From contig NC_092564.1 of NCBI RefSeq assembly GCF_037975245.1, positions 22,175,984 through 22,239,983 on the forward strand: a DNA stretch of 64,000 bases. Reading direction: 5' to 3'. The notes below the pieces were generated by a model, which saw only the letters and a program-made list of their open reading frames with translations, was not told where the DNA came from and did not search any database. The DNA is from Apostichopus japonicus (taxonomy: Eukaryota > Echinodermata > Holothuroidea > Aspidochirotida > Stichopodidae). A program made the translations under genes and the position numbers. How positions within the stretch are numbered: the first letter of the stretch is position 1; each line of letters starts with the position of its first letter. This document shows, one piece after another, positions 35,801 to 41,790 of this stretch.

Positions 35801-35846
35801 ACTTATGATGTTACTGAAATTCACTAGAGCAATGGACCAACTATGA
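8727..35846 (+). CDS. ARM-TIR-SAM protein gene (whole gene; introns included)
   Basis: Ten exons join without a phase conflict to an open product of about 535 residues: N-terminal helical ARM-like repeats, a TIR domain, then a SAM domain to the stop. The TIR opens with SHIMVSYSWDGG, has the BB-loop stretch GFKVWIDVDEMTGSLLDAM and the catalytic-type motif NNCRLEAKYA, and ends near DMLYVDF. SARM1 uses the same three domain types as ARM-SAM-SAM-TIR and cleaves NAD+ with a TIR glutamate. Here the order differs and there is one SAM. By analogy this is a cytosolic NAD-consuming or signalling effector kept in check by ARM repeats, with SAM-driven assembly; that is inference. The true start codon is not certain and more 5' exons may exist. 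All key residues look intact, so I judge the gene functional. Confidence 0.85.
9170..9400 (+). repeat. dispersed 'TTGTAAACATGATATCTCAAG' repeat, two partial units
   Basis: Two units about 130 bases apart share 'gtaaacatgatatctcaaga..g.gaagcttgga.caatctcatattta'. The same repeat recurs near 10.3 kb and 19.0-19.5 kb, also within introns of this gene. The units include GAGGTC/GGGGTCA-type hexamers. Confidence 0.7.
9403..9830 (+). repeat. dispersed repeat, full copy
   Basis: A block of about 430 bases beginning 'aacattggggaaatgaccaggc' recurs at 16956-17355 and in part at 30355-30435, always in introns of the ARM-TIR-SAM gene. Shared landmarks are 'tttacgaaaattgact', 'cctggctataccctac' and 'catataagatcattcatg'. 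No ends or coding capacity are visible; it may be a SINE or old MITE. Confidence 0.7.
9915..10120 (+). CDS. ARM-TIR-SAM gene, ARM-repeat exon
   Basis: Acceptor ttactcctacag, donor gtaagt. It enters in phase 1 and leaves in phase 0. It encodes 68 residues of helical repeat (VIVRIVSILSKKEDELTTTA, ...CYNILWDFSDTPGNFVKHL...), with the hydrophobic spacing and 'ILWDFS' type of motif seen in armadillo-like repeats. Only one entry phase avoids an early stop. Confidence 0.8.
10300..10540 (+). repeat. dispersed repeat unit with perfect DR1 motif
   Basis: Same family as 9170-9400. It contains AGGTCA-A-AGGTCA at 10435-10447, an exact direct repeat with 1-base spacing, the consensus site of HNF4/RXR-type nuclear receptors. 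Whether any receptor binds here is unknown. Confidence 0.6.
10541..12404 (+). other. intron, AT-rich, no gene
   Basis: Mostly AT-rich DNA without long open frames. Around 12.27-12.33 kb a short G-rich tandem (gtgggaaggaatgggg) precedes the next exon. The 10.75-12.0 kb block resembles an unrecognised old transposon in composition, but no ends were found. Confidence 0.4.
12405..12609 (+). CDS. ARM-TIR-SAM gene, second ARM-repeat exon
   Basis: Acceptor tttttcttcttacag, donor gtatgt, phase 0 in and phase 1 out. The 68 residues start GELDLIRQSLGILYNISRDE, an armadillo-like helix pair ('SLGILYNIS'), and include the acidic loop FDEDDLSFLLPYKEGDDEYL. Confidence 0.82.
12909..14868 (+). repeat. 31-bp minisatellite, about 63 copies
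   Basis: The consensus unit is GGTGACATGCATAGGAGG followed by AGGGGTCATGCTA, 31 bp, imperfectly tandem over about 1.96 kb in the intron between the second and third ARM exons. Variant positions (C/T in gGTCatg, A/G in catagRagg, A/T in gacWtgc) form higher-order patterns: a marker unit with 'tgctcggtgacatgcctagg' appears at about 13928 and again 340 bases later, showing a recent 11-unit duplication. Each unit junction reads GGGTCA-TGCT-AGGTGA. Confidence 0.95.
14952..15085 (+). CDS. ARM-TIR-SAM gene, third ARM-region exon
   Basis: Acceptor ccaacatgcag, donor gtaagt, phase 1 in and phase 0 out. Encodes 45 residues (TTEYMVKLLRGAKHTAEHRK, ...ELIDGITRLVLNDSNKET), helical and amphipathic. It lies only 84 bases after the minisatellite array ends. 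Confidence 0.8.
15086..16955 (+). other. intron, no feature recognised
   Basis: First part of a 4.7-kb intron. Open frames on both strands near 16.3-16.7 kb overlap each other and have no family resemblance. Nothing else seen. Confidence 0.45.
16956..17355 (+). repeat. dispersed repeat, second copy
   Basis: Homologous along its length to 9403-9830 with many substitutions, so it is an old duplicate. Same orientation as the first copy. Confidence 0.7.
17356..18846 (+). other. intron, no feature recognised
   Basis: AT-rich intron sequence. No exon, RNA gene or transposon ends found. Confidence 0.4.
18847..18934 (+). repeat. 22-bp tandem repeat, 4 copies
   Basis: Unit ATTTTGATAGTTAATCAAGG plus CT, four units with single-base changes. 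Confidence 0.9.
19000..19560 (+). repeat. tandem units of the TTGTAAACATGATAAC repeat, one with DR1
   Basis: Three or more diverged units of about 150-160 bases, each with 'ttgtaaacA.tata..', 'gagt.caagaacc.att' and 'gtggaggtcaa'. A perfect AGGTCA-A-AGGTCA lies at 19410-19422. Same family as 9170-9400 and 10300-10540. Confidence 0.65.
19784..20033 (+). CDS. ARM-TIR-SAM gene, fourth ARM-region exon
   Basis: Acceptor ttcccattcacag, donor gtatac, phase 0 in and phase 1 out. The 83 residues contain a full armadillo-like repeat (VSLLMEFVKGNNLSEQEAAA, then KCLWTLSFSPSVQQEL) and end in a charged linker (LKSSEQNDEIR) leading to the TIR domain. Confidence 0.88.
20505..20602 (+). CDS. ARM-TIR-SAM gene, first TIR exon
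   Basis: Acceptor gttttccttcag, donor gtaagg, phase 1 in and phase 0 out. It encodes GSKESKGSHIMVSYSWDGG then GEKRARNIARNLK. 'HIMVSYSW' is the first beta strand and box 1 of TIR_2-type domains; the following helix carries the basic RARNIARNL. Confidence 0.9.
20603..21971 (+). other. intron, no feature recognised
   Basis: Start of the 7.06-kb intron that splits the TIR domain. No coding, RNA or transposon feature recognised before the MITE at 21980. Confidence 0.45.
22199..22373 (-). repeat. 3' LTR of the Ty3/gypsy element
   Basis: 175 bp, TG...CA. On the minus strand it carries AATAAA (22278-22283). It differs from the 5' LTR at three bases. Just outside its 5' side, the minus strand reads AGGAGGAT (22374-22381), the likely plus-strand priming purine tract. 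Confidence 0.95.
22858..22930. repeat. 29-bp tandem repeat in the retroelement 3' region
   Basis: About 2.5 copies of AAACTTTTCTCTTAAACTAC plus ATCACAAAT, between the integrase end and the 3' LTR. Confidence 0.85.
23490..23801 (-). pseudogene. Ty3/gypsy integrase C-terminal region
   Basis: The same minus-strand frame as the pol ORF continues here after two in-frame TGA codons (23988-23990 and 23880-23882). It carries the basic C-terminal part of integrase, including VGNYVLVKRDGHIGKYTTPF, which is typical of the DNA-binding barrel region. The catalytic Glu of the D,D-35-E triad lies between the two stops, so neither open piece alone gives a complete integrase. Confidence 0.85.
23988..26369 (-). 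CDS. Ty3/gypsy pol (protease, RT, RNase H, integrase N-terminus), interrupted
   Basis: Motifs in order: aspartic protease VIDTGTSVSIMS; reverse transcriptase FTKLDLNSGYHQIEL and the catalytic ISDDILVY (a variant of YxDD); RNase H with VVDASPVG and ITDHKPLVP; integrase zinc finger HQGHQG...CIPCQ; and the first two catalytic Asp, in SIDFSDL and VRTDN. A TGA at 23988-23990 ends the frame before the third catalytic residue. Gag and pol share one frame, separated by a single TAG (26394-26396). In a living relative this would be a Gag-Pol polyprotein; here it is broken at three points. Confidence 0.95.
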   Translation of the reverse strand: MIINDVKTTAVIDTGTSVSIMSRETLNTICTEQSPREPTGKQVYAFGANSPIDVLGKISLLVRHKAQMQRDIFFITEHSGPTLLRLNTAKELHMIAVTYNVHAAPSVIDEFSDRFVGLGKLAGVTCKLHVDQSVTPVTQPHRRIPFHVRQHVEAELKRLQELDIIEPVHSMPTPWVSPIRVVPKPKQPGKIRICVDMRAVNKAIARERHVTPTIDDILAKLNGATVFTKLDLNSGYHQIELDEASRYLTVFSTHVGLYQYKRLNFGVNSGVEQFQNLIQSALAGLQGVINISDDILVYAKNQQEHNERLVKCMQRLREKSLTLNGDKCEFNKSSVEFFGHIFSSSGVSPSPTKVQSLIEAPPPSNREEVRSFLGLANYCARFIPHLASLSEPLRDLTRQSIPWSWEEHHAKSFNDIKHAIAQHCHMAYFDSRLHSTVVVDASPVGLCAMLVQGSDRSNKIVALASRSLTAVEKRYSQTEREALAVTWGITHFYLYLYGSKFTVITDHKPLVPLFNRSNSSPPARIERWMLHLQQYDFSLEYQPGATNPAYFLSRHPSPSTSTVEPNAEEHINFIVENAVPKSINMDEIVAATTSDPVLQACIKAVKGNSWYSITPELQCFKNVKNELSVAKDGKVLLRDHRIVIPSILRDRIITIAHQGHQGVVRTKQLISEKVWFPGIDKHVEEKISQCIPCQATSSSTMREPIQMSALPTHPWKEVSIDFSDLPTGEHLLVIIDDYSRFPVVEILTSTSSKVVIPHLDRIFALFGIPEVVRTDNVPPFNSEYFMFAQYLGF
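26394..27293 (-). CDS. Ty3/gypsy gag (capsid and nucleocapsid)
   Basis: 299 residues from ATG, starting MATFTIPPPPPLDIDS. The central part is a retrotransposon capsid (FNTRVQREGESFESFVTSLK, ...LIRDRIILGMRN). The C-terminal part has two zinc knuckles: CRNCGDKYPHTDHPC (spacing 2-5-4, slightly unusual) and CLFCKKQNHFAKVC (the standard 2-4-4). It ends in TAG, directly followed in the same frame by pol sequence. The frame is intact, so a capsid could still be made. Confidence 0.93.
   Translation of the reverse strand: MATFTIPPPPPLDIDSSSLATSFKKFKQAFTNFKLATGIATRDNSLRVATLLAVIGQPAVDLYNTFTWANEADAKTYQKEIDQFEVHCKGHVNTTYERYIFNTRVQREGESFESFVTSLKSLAETCEFETLTESLIRDRIILGMRNANIRQHLLREAHLTLTQAITIVRAAEAATAHASEIAKSTMSDISDMHYVKHERQNRQKPAKFKQQQNSKSQICRNCGDKYPHTDHPCPAQGKTCLFCKKQNHFAKVCKTKLKQQAEVNLVEQTTQHSQSQPSLQAAQGESNNEDYLFAIGPSD
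27300..27314 (-). other. primer-binding site of the Ty3/gypsy element
   Basis: One base inside the 5' LTR the minus strand reads TGGCGACGAGGATA, starting with TGG as needed to pair with a tRNA 3'-CCA end. The TGGCGAC start would fit some tRNA-Arg, but the rest does not match the one I know, so the primer tRNA is unassigned. Confidence 0.6.
27316..27490 (-). repeat. 5' LTR of the Ty3/gypsy element
   Basis: 175 bp, TG...CA. Its U3 side faces the next TIR exon, which starts 170 bases away on the opposite strand. On the minus strand a TATA-like ATAAAATA lies near the LTR start. Confidence 0.95.
27661..27802 (+). CDS. ARM-TIR-SAM gene, second TIR exon
   Basis: Acceptor ttctcttctttaag, phase 0 in; donor gtgaga, phase 1 out. 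It encodes SRGFKVWIDVDEMTGSLL, then the helix DAMAEAVNNS, the strand YLFILCVSDGY and RKSNNCRL. The last base of the exon is the G of the catalytic-type Glu codon, completed by AA in the next exon. Confidence 0.92.
27803..29235 (+). other. intron with G16 run and TG/CA tract
   Basis: No coding feature. A run of 16 G lies at 28248-28263. A purine-pyrimidine alternating TG/CA block with local dyad symmetry (gtgtgcacacacacgcacgtg) lies at about 28817-28875 and could adopt Z-DNA. Confidence 0.6.
29236..29421 (+). CDS. ARM-TIR-SAM gene, third TIR exon
   Basis: Acceptor tgttcttcccatag, donor gtaaag, phase 1 in and out. The joined codon gives E-AKYANGQKKVLLPVLVDS, then DWLAFLCSDMLYVDFRED and the closing helix KCEELANQIHRLTGG. 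'EAxYA' after 'NCR' is the helix carrying the glutamate that NADase TIRs use. The rest is the typical end of TIR_2 domains (KKxLLPVLVD...WLxFLxSxxLYVDF). Confidence 0.93.
30355..30435 (+). repeat. dispersed repeat, 3' fragment
   Basis: Homologous to the last 80 bases of the 9403-9830 and 16956-17355 repeats ('gtgtcacattcatataagat', 'gcagttttgctgtctggtt'). Confidence 0.65.
30989..31121 (+). CDS. ARM-TIR-SAM gene, first SAM exon
   Basis: Acceptor attggggtctttcag, donor gtaaga, phase 1 in and phase 2 out. A Ser/Thr-rich linker (ETDETDTSQSSRVLKRSNTL) leads into WGPEDVSIWLRENDLQG, the first helices of a SAM domain (W-x-x-E-D-V-x-x-W-L-x-x-x-x-L). Confidence 0.88.
31122..31700 (+). other. intron, no gene
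   Basis: Contains a short (AAT)n microsatellite at about 31170-31193. Nothing else recognised before the DIRS-like remnant. Confidence 0.5.
31700..33200 (-). pseudogene. DIRS-like retrotransposon remnant
   Basis: Minus-strand pieces in several frames. The clearest (32322-32606) reads INALKMVAVARTL and CDNTTVMAYTNRQGGTKS, the RNase H signature of DIRS/Ngaro elements (HINxLExxAV...DNTTVVxYINKQGGTRS). Downstream come a frameshifted HITGKENVKANALS-like stretch and, near 32.1 kb, an 'IDLFA..'-like stretch, in the order expected for that family. RT-like sequence lies at about 32.6-33.1 kb. Many stops and frameshifts show it is dead. No tyrosine recombinase was recognised. Confidence 0.65.
33201..35674 (+). 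other. end of the last intron, with a direct repeat
   Basis: AT-rich DNA. A block 'gtatagaaattat.g.gtaatttctagt' plus 'atcaagtgagtggc' occurs at about 33788-33850 and again at about 34498-34590, marking a duplicated or composite element. No gene recognised. Confidence 0.45.
35675..35846 (+). CDS. ARM-TIR-SAM gene, last exon (SAM end and stop)
   Basis: Acceptor ttgttttaatgttacag, phase 2 in. It encodes LACSLEGADGNTIAALRKM, ...FFYRSLWECDDKFKAQKLMM and LLKFTRAMDQL before TGA. The buried pattern 'D-G-x-x-I-x-x-L' and the final long amphipathic helix complete the SAM domain begun in the previous exon. Confidence 0.9.
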
Positions 35847-36597
35847 AGCAGAGAAGTACCAGAATCAAATCTGGAGTATGAAATGTTTCCCGGAAGGTAA
35901 TTAGGCGGTATTGAAGAACTATTGACCATGCATATGTTACACTGGGGAGCCCCATTTGACTGGGGGAAACACTGAAAGTGGGAGAGTAAGAGATGTTATT
36001 TCGGAGATCCTGTTACAGTGAAAAACTTAACTGTTTCTCTCTACAAGTAATACAAGGCAACTTGAATATAATAGCAGCAATCAAATGTTTACAGAACCCT
36101 AAGTTTCAGAAAATAGGTCTAGCATTAAATTTTGAGATGATCCCTGAATGTTATTACTGACCATGAGTCATGGTCAGTTATGCGCCCTAGACGTCTAATT
36201 ATGATCACGTGACGTAAATGTCTCGTCAGCATTATCTCCTGCTACAAGGCATCTTTGGCTATATAGAAATAGAAGTTCATTTTTATGTGGGTAGGATTGG
36301 TACCTATTGCAATTGGTATAATATATTGTGTTTAGAACATATTTATTTAACATTTTACATGTTAATAAATTTAAAATGAACTTTTGTTCAATGTTTACAT
36401 TATGTTTACTTCGTTATAAAACTGTATTTTCTGTACATTATCTGGCATTCAAGTTGGTCATACGCCATGATTGTTTCGAGTATCATGAATCATTGATGTA
36501 TTTGCATACAGACTACTACTAAAGTCTGGATACAGTTTTACTTGATATACATTTTAATATATTGGTCCGTTTGTTGTTGTTTAATACTTACTTCTTA
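35847..36597 (+). other. 3' UTR and intergenic DNA
   Basis: The first part is 3' UTR of the ARM-TIR-SAM gene, followed by AT-rich intergenic DNA. No further gene seen. Confidence 0.5.
36364..36369 (+). promoter_or_regulatory. candidate polyadenylation signal
   Basis: AATAAA about 520 bases after the ARM-TIR-SAM stop codon; assigned by position only. Confidence 0.4.
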
Positions 36598-37002
36598 AGG
36601 CCCGGTCACACTACAGCGATATTTTATTGGAAAACGGTCCAATTTTTTCCGATTTTAGGCCGAAGAGTGAGGTTTGTGGTAGTGAATGTAATGAATACAG
36701 TGGAATATTCGAATACCTACTCCAAATCTGAGGGGTTCTGGAACGGACTACATTCTGAAGTGACGTCACATCGAAAACGATAAAAATCGGAAGAGAAATC
36801 GGATAGCTATCCGATAAAAGGAAACGGAGTCAATATCAAAAGTTAGGAGAGGGCTATTCCACATCGGAATGGCTCAACAGATAGCAAATCAGGTCCTTTT
36901 ATCACTATGGCTAGAAAACCCGAAAGAAAACTGGCTGTTTCGATTCCTCCGGGAAAATTGGATAGTATTCCGATAAAAAATCGGTATAGTGTGACCGGGC
37001 CT
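36598..37002. mobile_element. Harbinger-like MITE
   Basis: 405 bp with inverted ends AGGCCCGGTCACACTA, flanked by TTA on both sides (36595-36597 and 37003-37005). A 3-bp TTA/TAA duplication is the rule for PIF/Harbinger elements. No transposase inside. Confidence 0.8.
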
Positions 37003-37005
37003 TTA

Positions 37006-37956
37006 TACAATGTAAACGTGTTTACTTATTCATTTTCTGATTAAAATAGGGGGGAAATATAAACAAATACACAAGCAATTTTGTTGCATTTGTATTGTTT
37101 CTGGCATTGTTAACTATACGACCCGTACTGGCATTGTTGACGTGAAGAACGCATCCTTGTGGCATATCGAGTTGCCAATTTCACGCTTGCATATGTCTTG
37201 TTACTTGGAAGCATATCGGTTAAGTTGTCTTGTTACTTGGATATACAGAGAAGAAGGTTGACATAAGTATCAGATTATTCAATTTCATGCCCAGGCTGTA
37301 TTCTTGGTGTAGTTTTAGGCCATTTACTTTAAGTAACAGTAGCCGACTGATCACACGTTATTAATATTATACCATGTGTGTAATAGGGGTTAGAGTGCAG
37401 CGCAGCAACATTGAACGGTAGCAATTATTGACACAGTGCATGTAGCGTGGACTCCACATTCTATACTGGTGGCTTGTGGGCGGAGCTAACCGTCTGCAAA
37501 CTTCGACCAATGTTTTGCAAATTCCAACACATGCAGTGTGTACTTTCGTCTGCTATGAAGCTGTGCATGTGGGATGAACAAGCGAATGACATTGATATAA
37601 CAAATAACGCACAGTGAAAGTGCAGAACACAGTATTTCACTGTGGCACGGTTGAATGTTGTATTGCTTCACATTGGATAATCTTGTTAGAATTCTTCGTT
37701 CTATTTAGTTCGTATCGATATTGTTGATTCGTTGGAATATATTTAACTCCTCAGCATGTCGTTTTGATTCTTATCATATAAAGGTTTTAATATTGACAAA
37801 ACTGTACACAGTGAGGAAGTAACTTCCTCTCCTAGTAATAGTAAGAATAGAAGGCATACTTGTAATAGTACTCAGTAGCCTCGTACTATATTACTGTATT
37901 CTTTTAATCTGTACTGTTAATGAGTAGATTGTGTCCATTTGTTCTTATCCTAATAG
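37006..37956. other. intergenic, no feature recognised
   Basis: No exon with convincing splice signals or family resemblance found on either strand. Confidence 0.4.
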
Positions 37957-39485
37957 GTGGCACAATTACAAATGATATTGTCACCAGACCAGTCAGCCCT
38001 ACCAAAAATAACAGAGAGAGAGGTAGAAGTAGCTGTTAAAGGAATGAAAGACAACAAAGCTCCTGGAACAGATGACATCACTAGTGACAATTTTAAGGGA
38101 GCTAACCAAACTTTACAATCAAATACTGGACAAAAGAAAGGTTCCAGAGTGTTGGAAGGAGGCTAAAATTATACTCCTATTCAAAAAAGGTGATAAGTCA
38201 GACAAAACTACAGACCAATCAGCTTGTTATCCCATGTATACAAGATCTTTACTAGGATAATACAAAATAGGATCAAAGGCCTACTTGACGAAAACCAACC
38301 AAGAGAGCAGGCTGGCTTCAGAAGAAAGTATTCAACAGCAGATCATCTTCATGCCCTATATTAAGTCATCGAAAAGGCAAATGAATACAACCTGACTGAG
38401 CTGTGCATGGGATGTATTGATTACGTAAAGGCGTTTGACTCAGTGGAACATAAAGACCTATTCGCAGCACTGCGCAAAGTTGGAATAAATGAGGGATATG
38501 TCCAACTGCTAGAGGATATCTACACTAATGCCACAGCTAGGATACATATTGAAAATGATATCTTAAACATCATCAGGATTGAAAGAGGAGTGCACCAGGG
38601 AGACACCTTATCACCCAAAGTTTTTACCACTGCCATGGAAGAAATCTTCAGGAAATTGAATCTACAGGAAAGAGGCCTTAATGTAGATGGGGAAAGGCTA
38701 ACCGACCTGCGATTTGCAGACAATGTAGCACTCATCACTACATCAGTGAAAGTCATGGAAGTTCATCTGAACAACCTCAACATAGAAAGCAAAAAGATTG
38801 GTTTAAAGATCCATAAGGGAAAAACAAAATACATGACCAACTACCAGTCAGACGAAACCATAATGGTGGAAAAAGAGGAAATCGATATTAGGTGGACAGG
38901 TATATACACCTTGGTCAAACCATAATGCTAGGGGAACACACCAGAGAAGAAGTTTTGATCAGGATAAAGACATGGTGGAGTTGTTTCGGTAGATACAAGG
39001 ATATTCTGTGCGACCCCAAATTACCAGTGTGCATAAGAAGGAGAATGTACAACCAATGTGTCATTCCAACAATAGCCTATGGTGCTGAAACATGGACCAC
39101 AACCAAGCAGCTTGAGCAGAAACTCTTAGTTGCCCAACGAGCGATGGAGAGAAGAATGCTCAACATTACGATAAGGAACAAAGTCAAGAACTCAAAAATC
39201 AGGAAACAAACACAAGTAAAAGACATCATTCTTAAGATTAAGGAAGCATAATGGAGATGGGCAGGACATCTGATGAGAAGGGGGGACAATAGATGGACCA
39301 AAAGATTGACAGAATGGCAACCCAGATACAGAAAGAGAGGTAGAGGCAGACAGAAACGTAGGTGGCGGGATGACATAACAACATACATAGGCAACACATG
39401 GACTAGACTTGCAATGGACAGAGAAACTTGGCAAAAAAATCATGAAGAGGGCTACATCCAACAGTGGATGAACACAGCCTGGTGA
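37957..39485 (+). pseudogene. RTE-like non-LTR retrotransposon, RT and C-terminal part
   Basis: Frames shift at about 38.15, 38.25-38.4 and 38.9 kb but the order is intact: [35 protein letters not shown], motif A YVKAFDSVEH, motif B GVHQGDTLSPKVF, motif C RFADNVALI, thumb, AYGAETWT, WAGHLMRRGDNRW and the final RGRGRQKRRWRDDI. Motif C should be F-A-D-D; here the second Asp is Asn, which destroys metal binding. The endonuclease half is missing (5' truncation). The stop is followed by 'tgatggtgaata', like the short TGA-type tails of RTE elements. Confidence 0.85.
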
Positions 39486-41084
39486 TGGTGAATAATAGGT
39501 GGTTACCGGTGTTCAGAATCATATCGATTTCAGTAGCTGCTTGAGATATTGTTACCAAAAGATGACCCCATCATTGCTCAAAACATTTAACTAAGGGGGA
39601 TTGAAATGCTAATTTTGGTTGATCACTTGAACACTAATACCCCATTACCAATGACTCAGATTTCAGATAACCTCATATCAAAAGAATTCAAAATAATTCG
39701 TTTCTGACATTTTTATTTTCCATATTGTACATAATGGATGGAAAACCAAAACGGGTAATGGCCAAATCACAACCCTCATATGTGAGAAACATTCCTACAC
39801 CGAAGACATTTAAGTTGTCCAATGGAGGAGTGCTGCTGACTCTCCAGCGAACTTGGAAATTGGGTTGAAATAAGCCATATTGATGTTAATGAAAGTTATG
39901 CTTTCTACCAAGAACCATCTATGGCAACCACCCAAAACACTCAAATAACAGGGAGTCAAAATACTGTAACCTTCAAATTACAATTCATGTAGAACACTTA
40001 TTCTAGTAATTTTGTGACATCAGTGTTCATACTTGTTAGGTCACACAAGTTAAGTCAGGGCTCCATTTGATGATCATCCATTCGGCTCAAATGTTACAGA
40101 TAGGTGATGGACAACCAAACAGAAACTGTTTCATGTATTTCTGACAACTCATTTTCTTGAAAATAAAACAAGGAATCATTGAACAAAGTGAAAACATATA
40201 GAATGTCCTCTTCAACAAAAAATGTCTCCTTTGGACAACCAAACAAGACACAAGTTCTCCAATGGACGACCATTAATTTTCTTCAATTTTTCTTCTGTTT
40301 GTATGTCTACCTGTCTGTCTGTACACACTGTCTATTTAGATGTCCGTGTTCAAGAACTTGCTCTAAAGATCATTTAGGTGTCATAAAAGGCCATTGTTTG
40401 AATATAGTCCCAATAATTTCACCATATTAAAGGATTTAACTCTAGCATAAGGCACTGCATAAATAATTATGTTAACACTAAAGATCAATACAAAATCAAG
40501 GCTCCTTATAGCAATGCATTCCTGTGCACCTTTCTGCCTCAAAATTTCACAAACATGAAATAATAGCGTAATACATATCCATGCTTTCCTAAAATCATTT
40601 ATTCATAAACTATTCATTTCTCTTTACCAAAACCAACACCTGCATTAGAGACCACCTAAACATCACTGGGTACATAAACATTCCTACTACTCTGCTCAAC
40701 TGATCATGACACAGTGAAATATAAATCCACAGAAAAAACATTGAAGAAACTACTAATGCTGCCGTATTCATCCCTCATCAAGACAATATCGCAGGGTTGG
40801 ATGAAGAAATGCCAATATCAGCTATAGCCACAATTCAAGACAAACAGATAATGTCCTTTAAACAAAACATTTGACAAAGTTCTCGATACAGATTCCGACA
40901 GATGACTGTTTTATTCTCAAAACTATAACCCCAACCACAGCGAAAACACACTTCCATCATAAATACATACATTAGTCCTAACCTTCAAATCTAAAACTCT
41001 TGCCAACATAAACAGCACTACAAACATAGAACATTAGCCTACTAACATCCTCTCTCCAACTCTCAACATACTTAAAAGACCACT
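39486..41084. other. intergenic, no feature recognised
   Basis: AT-rich, no long open frame. It grades into the diverged tandem region that follows. Confidence 0.4.
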
Positions 41085-41790
41085 TACTGTGCACAGTACT
41101 AGCACCATTCCTTCCTTAACATCTACACATTTTTTCGCCATCACACCATTCCTGCCTTTATCGCTACACATTTCTGGCCACCGTGTACAGTCTTAACACC
41201 ATTCTTACCTTAACATCTCATTTTTGGTAACTTTGTACAGTACAGACACCATTCCAACTTTACATCTACACTTCTAGCCATCAATTACAAACTAATAACT
41301 TTGTACAGTACTAACACCATTCTTGCTTCTCAGTAACAAGCTACTAACGTTTTACAGTTCTAACACCATTCTTGCCTTACAGCTAAACTTCTGCTTACCA
41401 ATAAACCAACTTCTGTGTACAATACTAACCGCACTCCTATTTTAAGATCTATCTACACCTATTGCTATCAATAACAATAAATAATCATTGTACAGTTCTA
41501 ATACCACTACCACATTGATCACTTGACCTCTAAACATCAGTAAGCTATAGTATCTTTGTATAGTACTATATAGTAGTTAGCAATCTGTCTTACCTTCACA
41601 TGTACACCACTTGCTATCAACTAGAACCTCTAAGCTTTGTACAGTTCTAGTGTGCAGCCTTTCTACCATTTGCAGTACAACTCTATCTTTGCCGGTGACA
41701 CTGCTTACTTCGAACCAAGTTTCTGTCTTTACCTATTCAGCAGTAACAATAAAAACCAAAACTACTAGCTCTTTACAGTATATAATAAGC
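41085..41790. repeat. diverged tandem repeat, unit about 70 bp
   Basis: About nine loose copies of a unit with the core TTGTACAGTACTAACACCAT followed by 'tcttgccttacatctacac'. Spacing varies, so this is an old decayed minisatellite. Confidence 0.7.

Noticed and set aside
36562-36783. 73-residue plus-strand frame
   Set aside because: Falls across the end of the Harbinger-like MITE and has no family resemblance.
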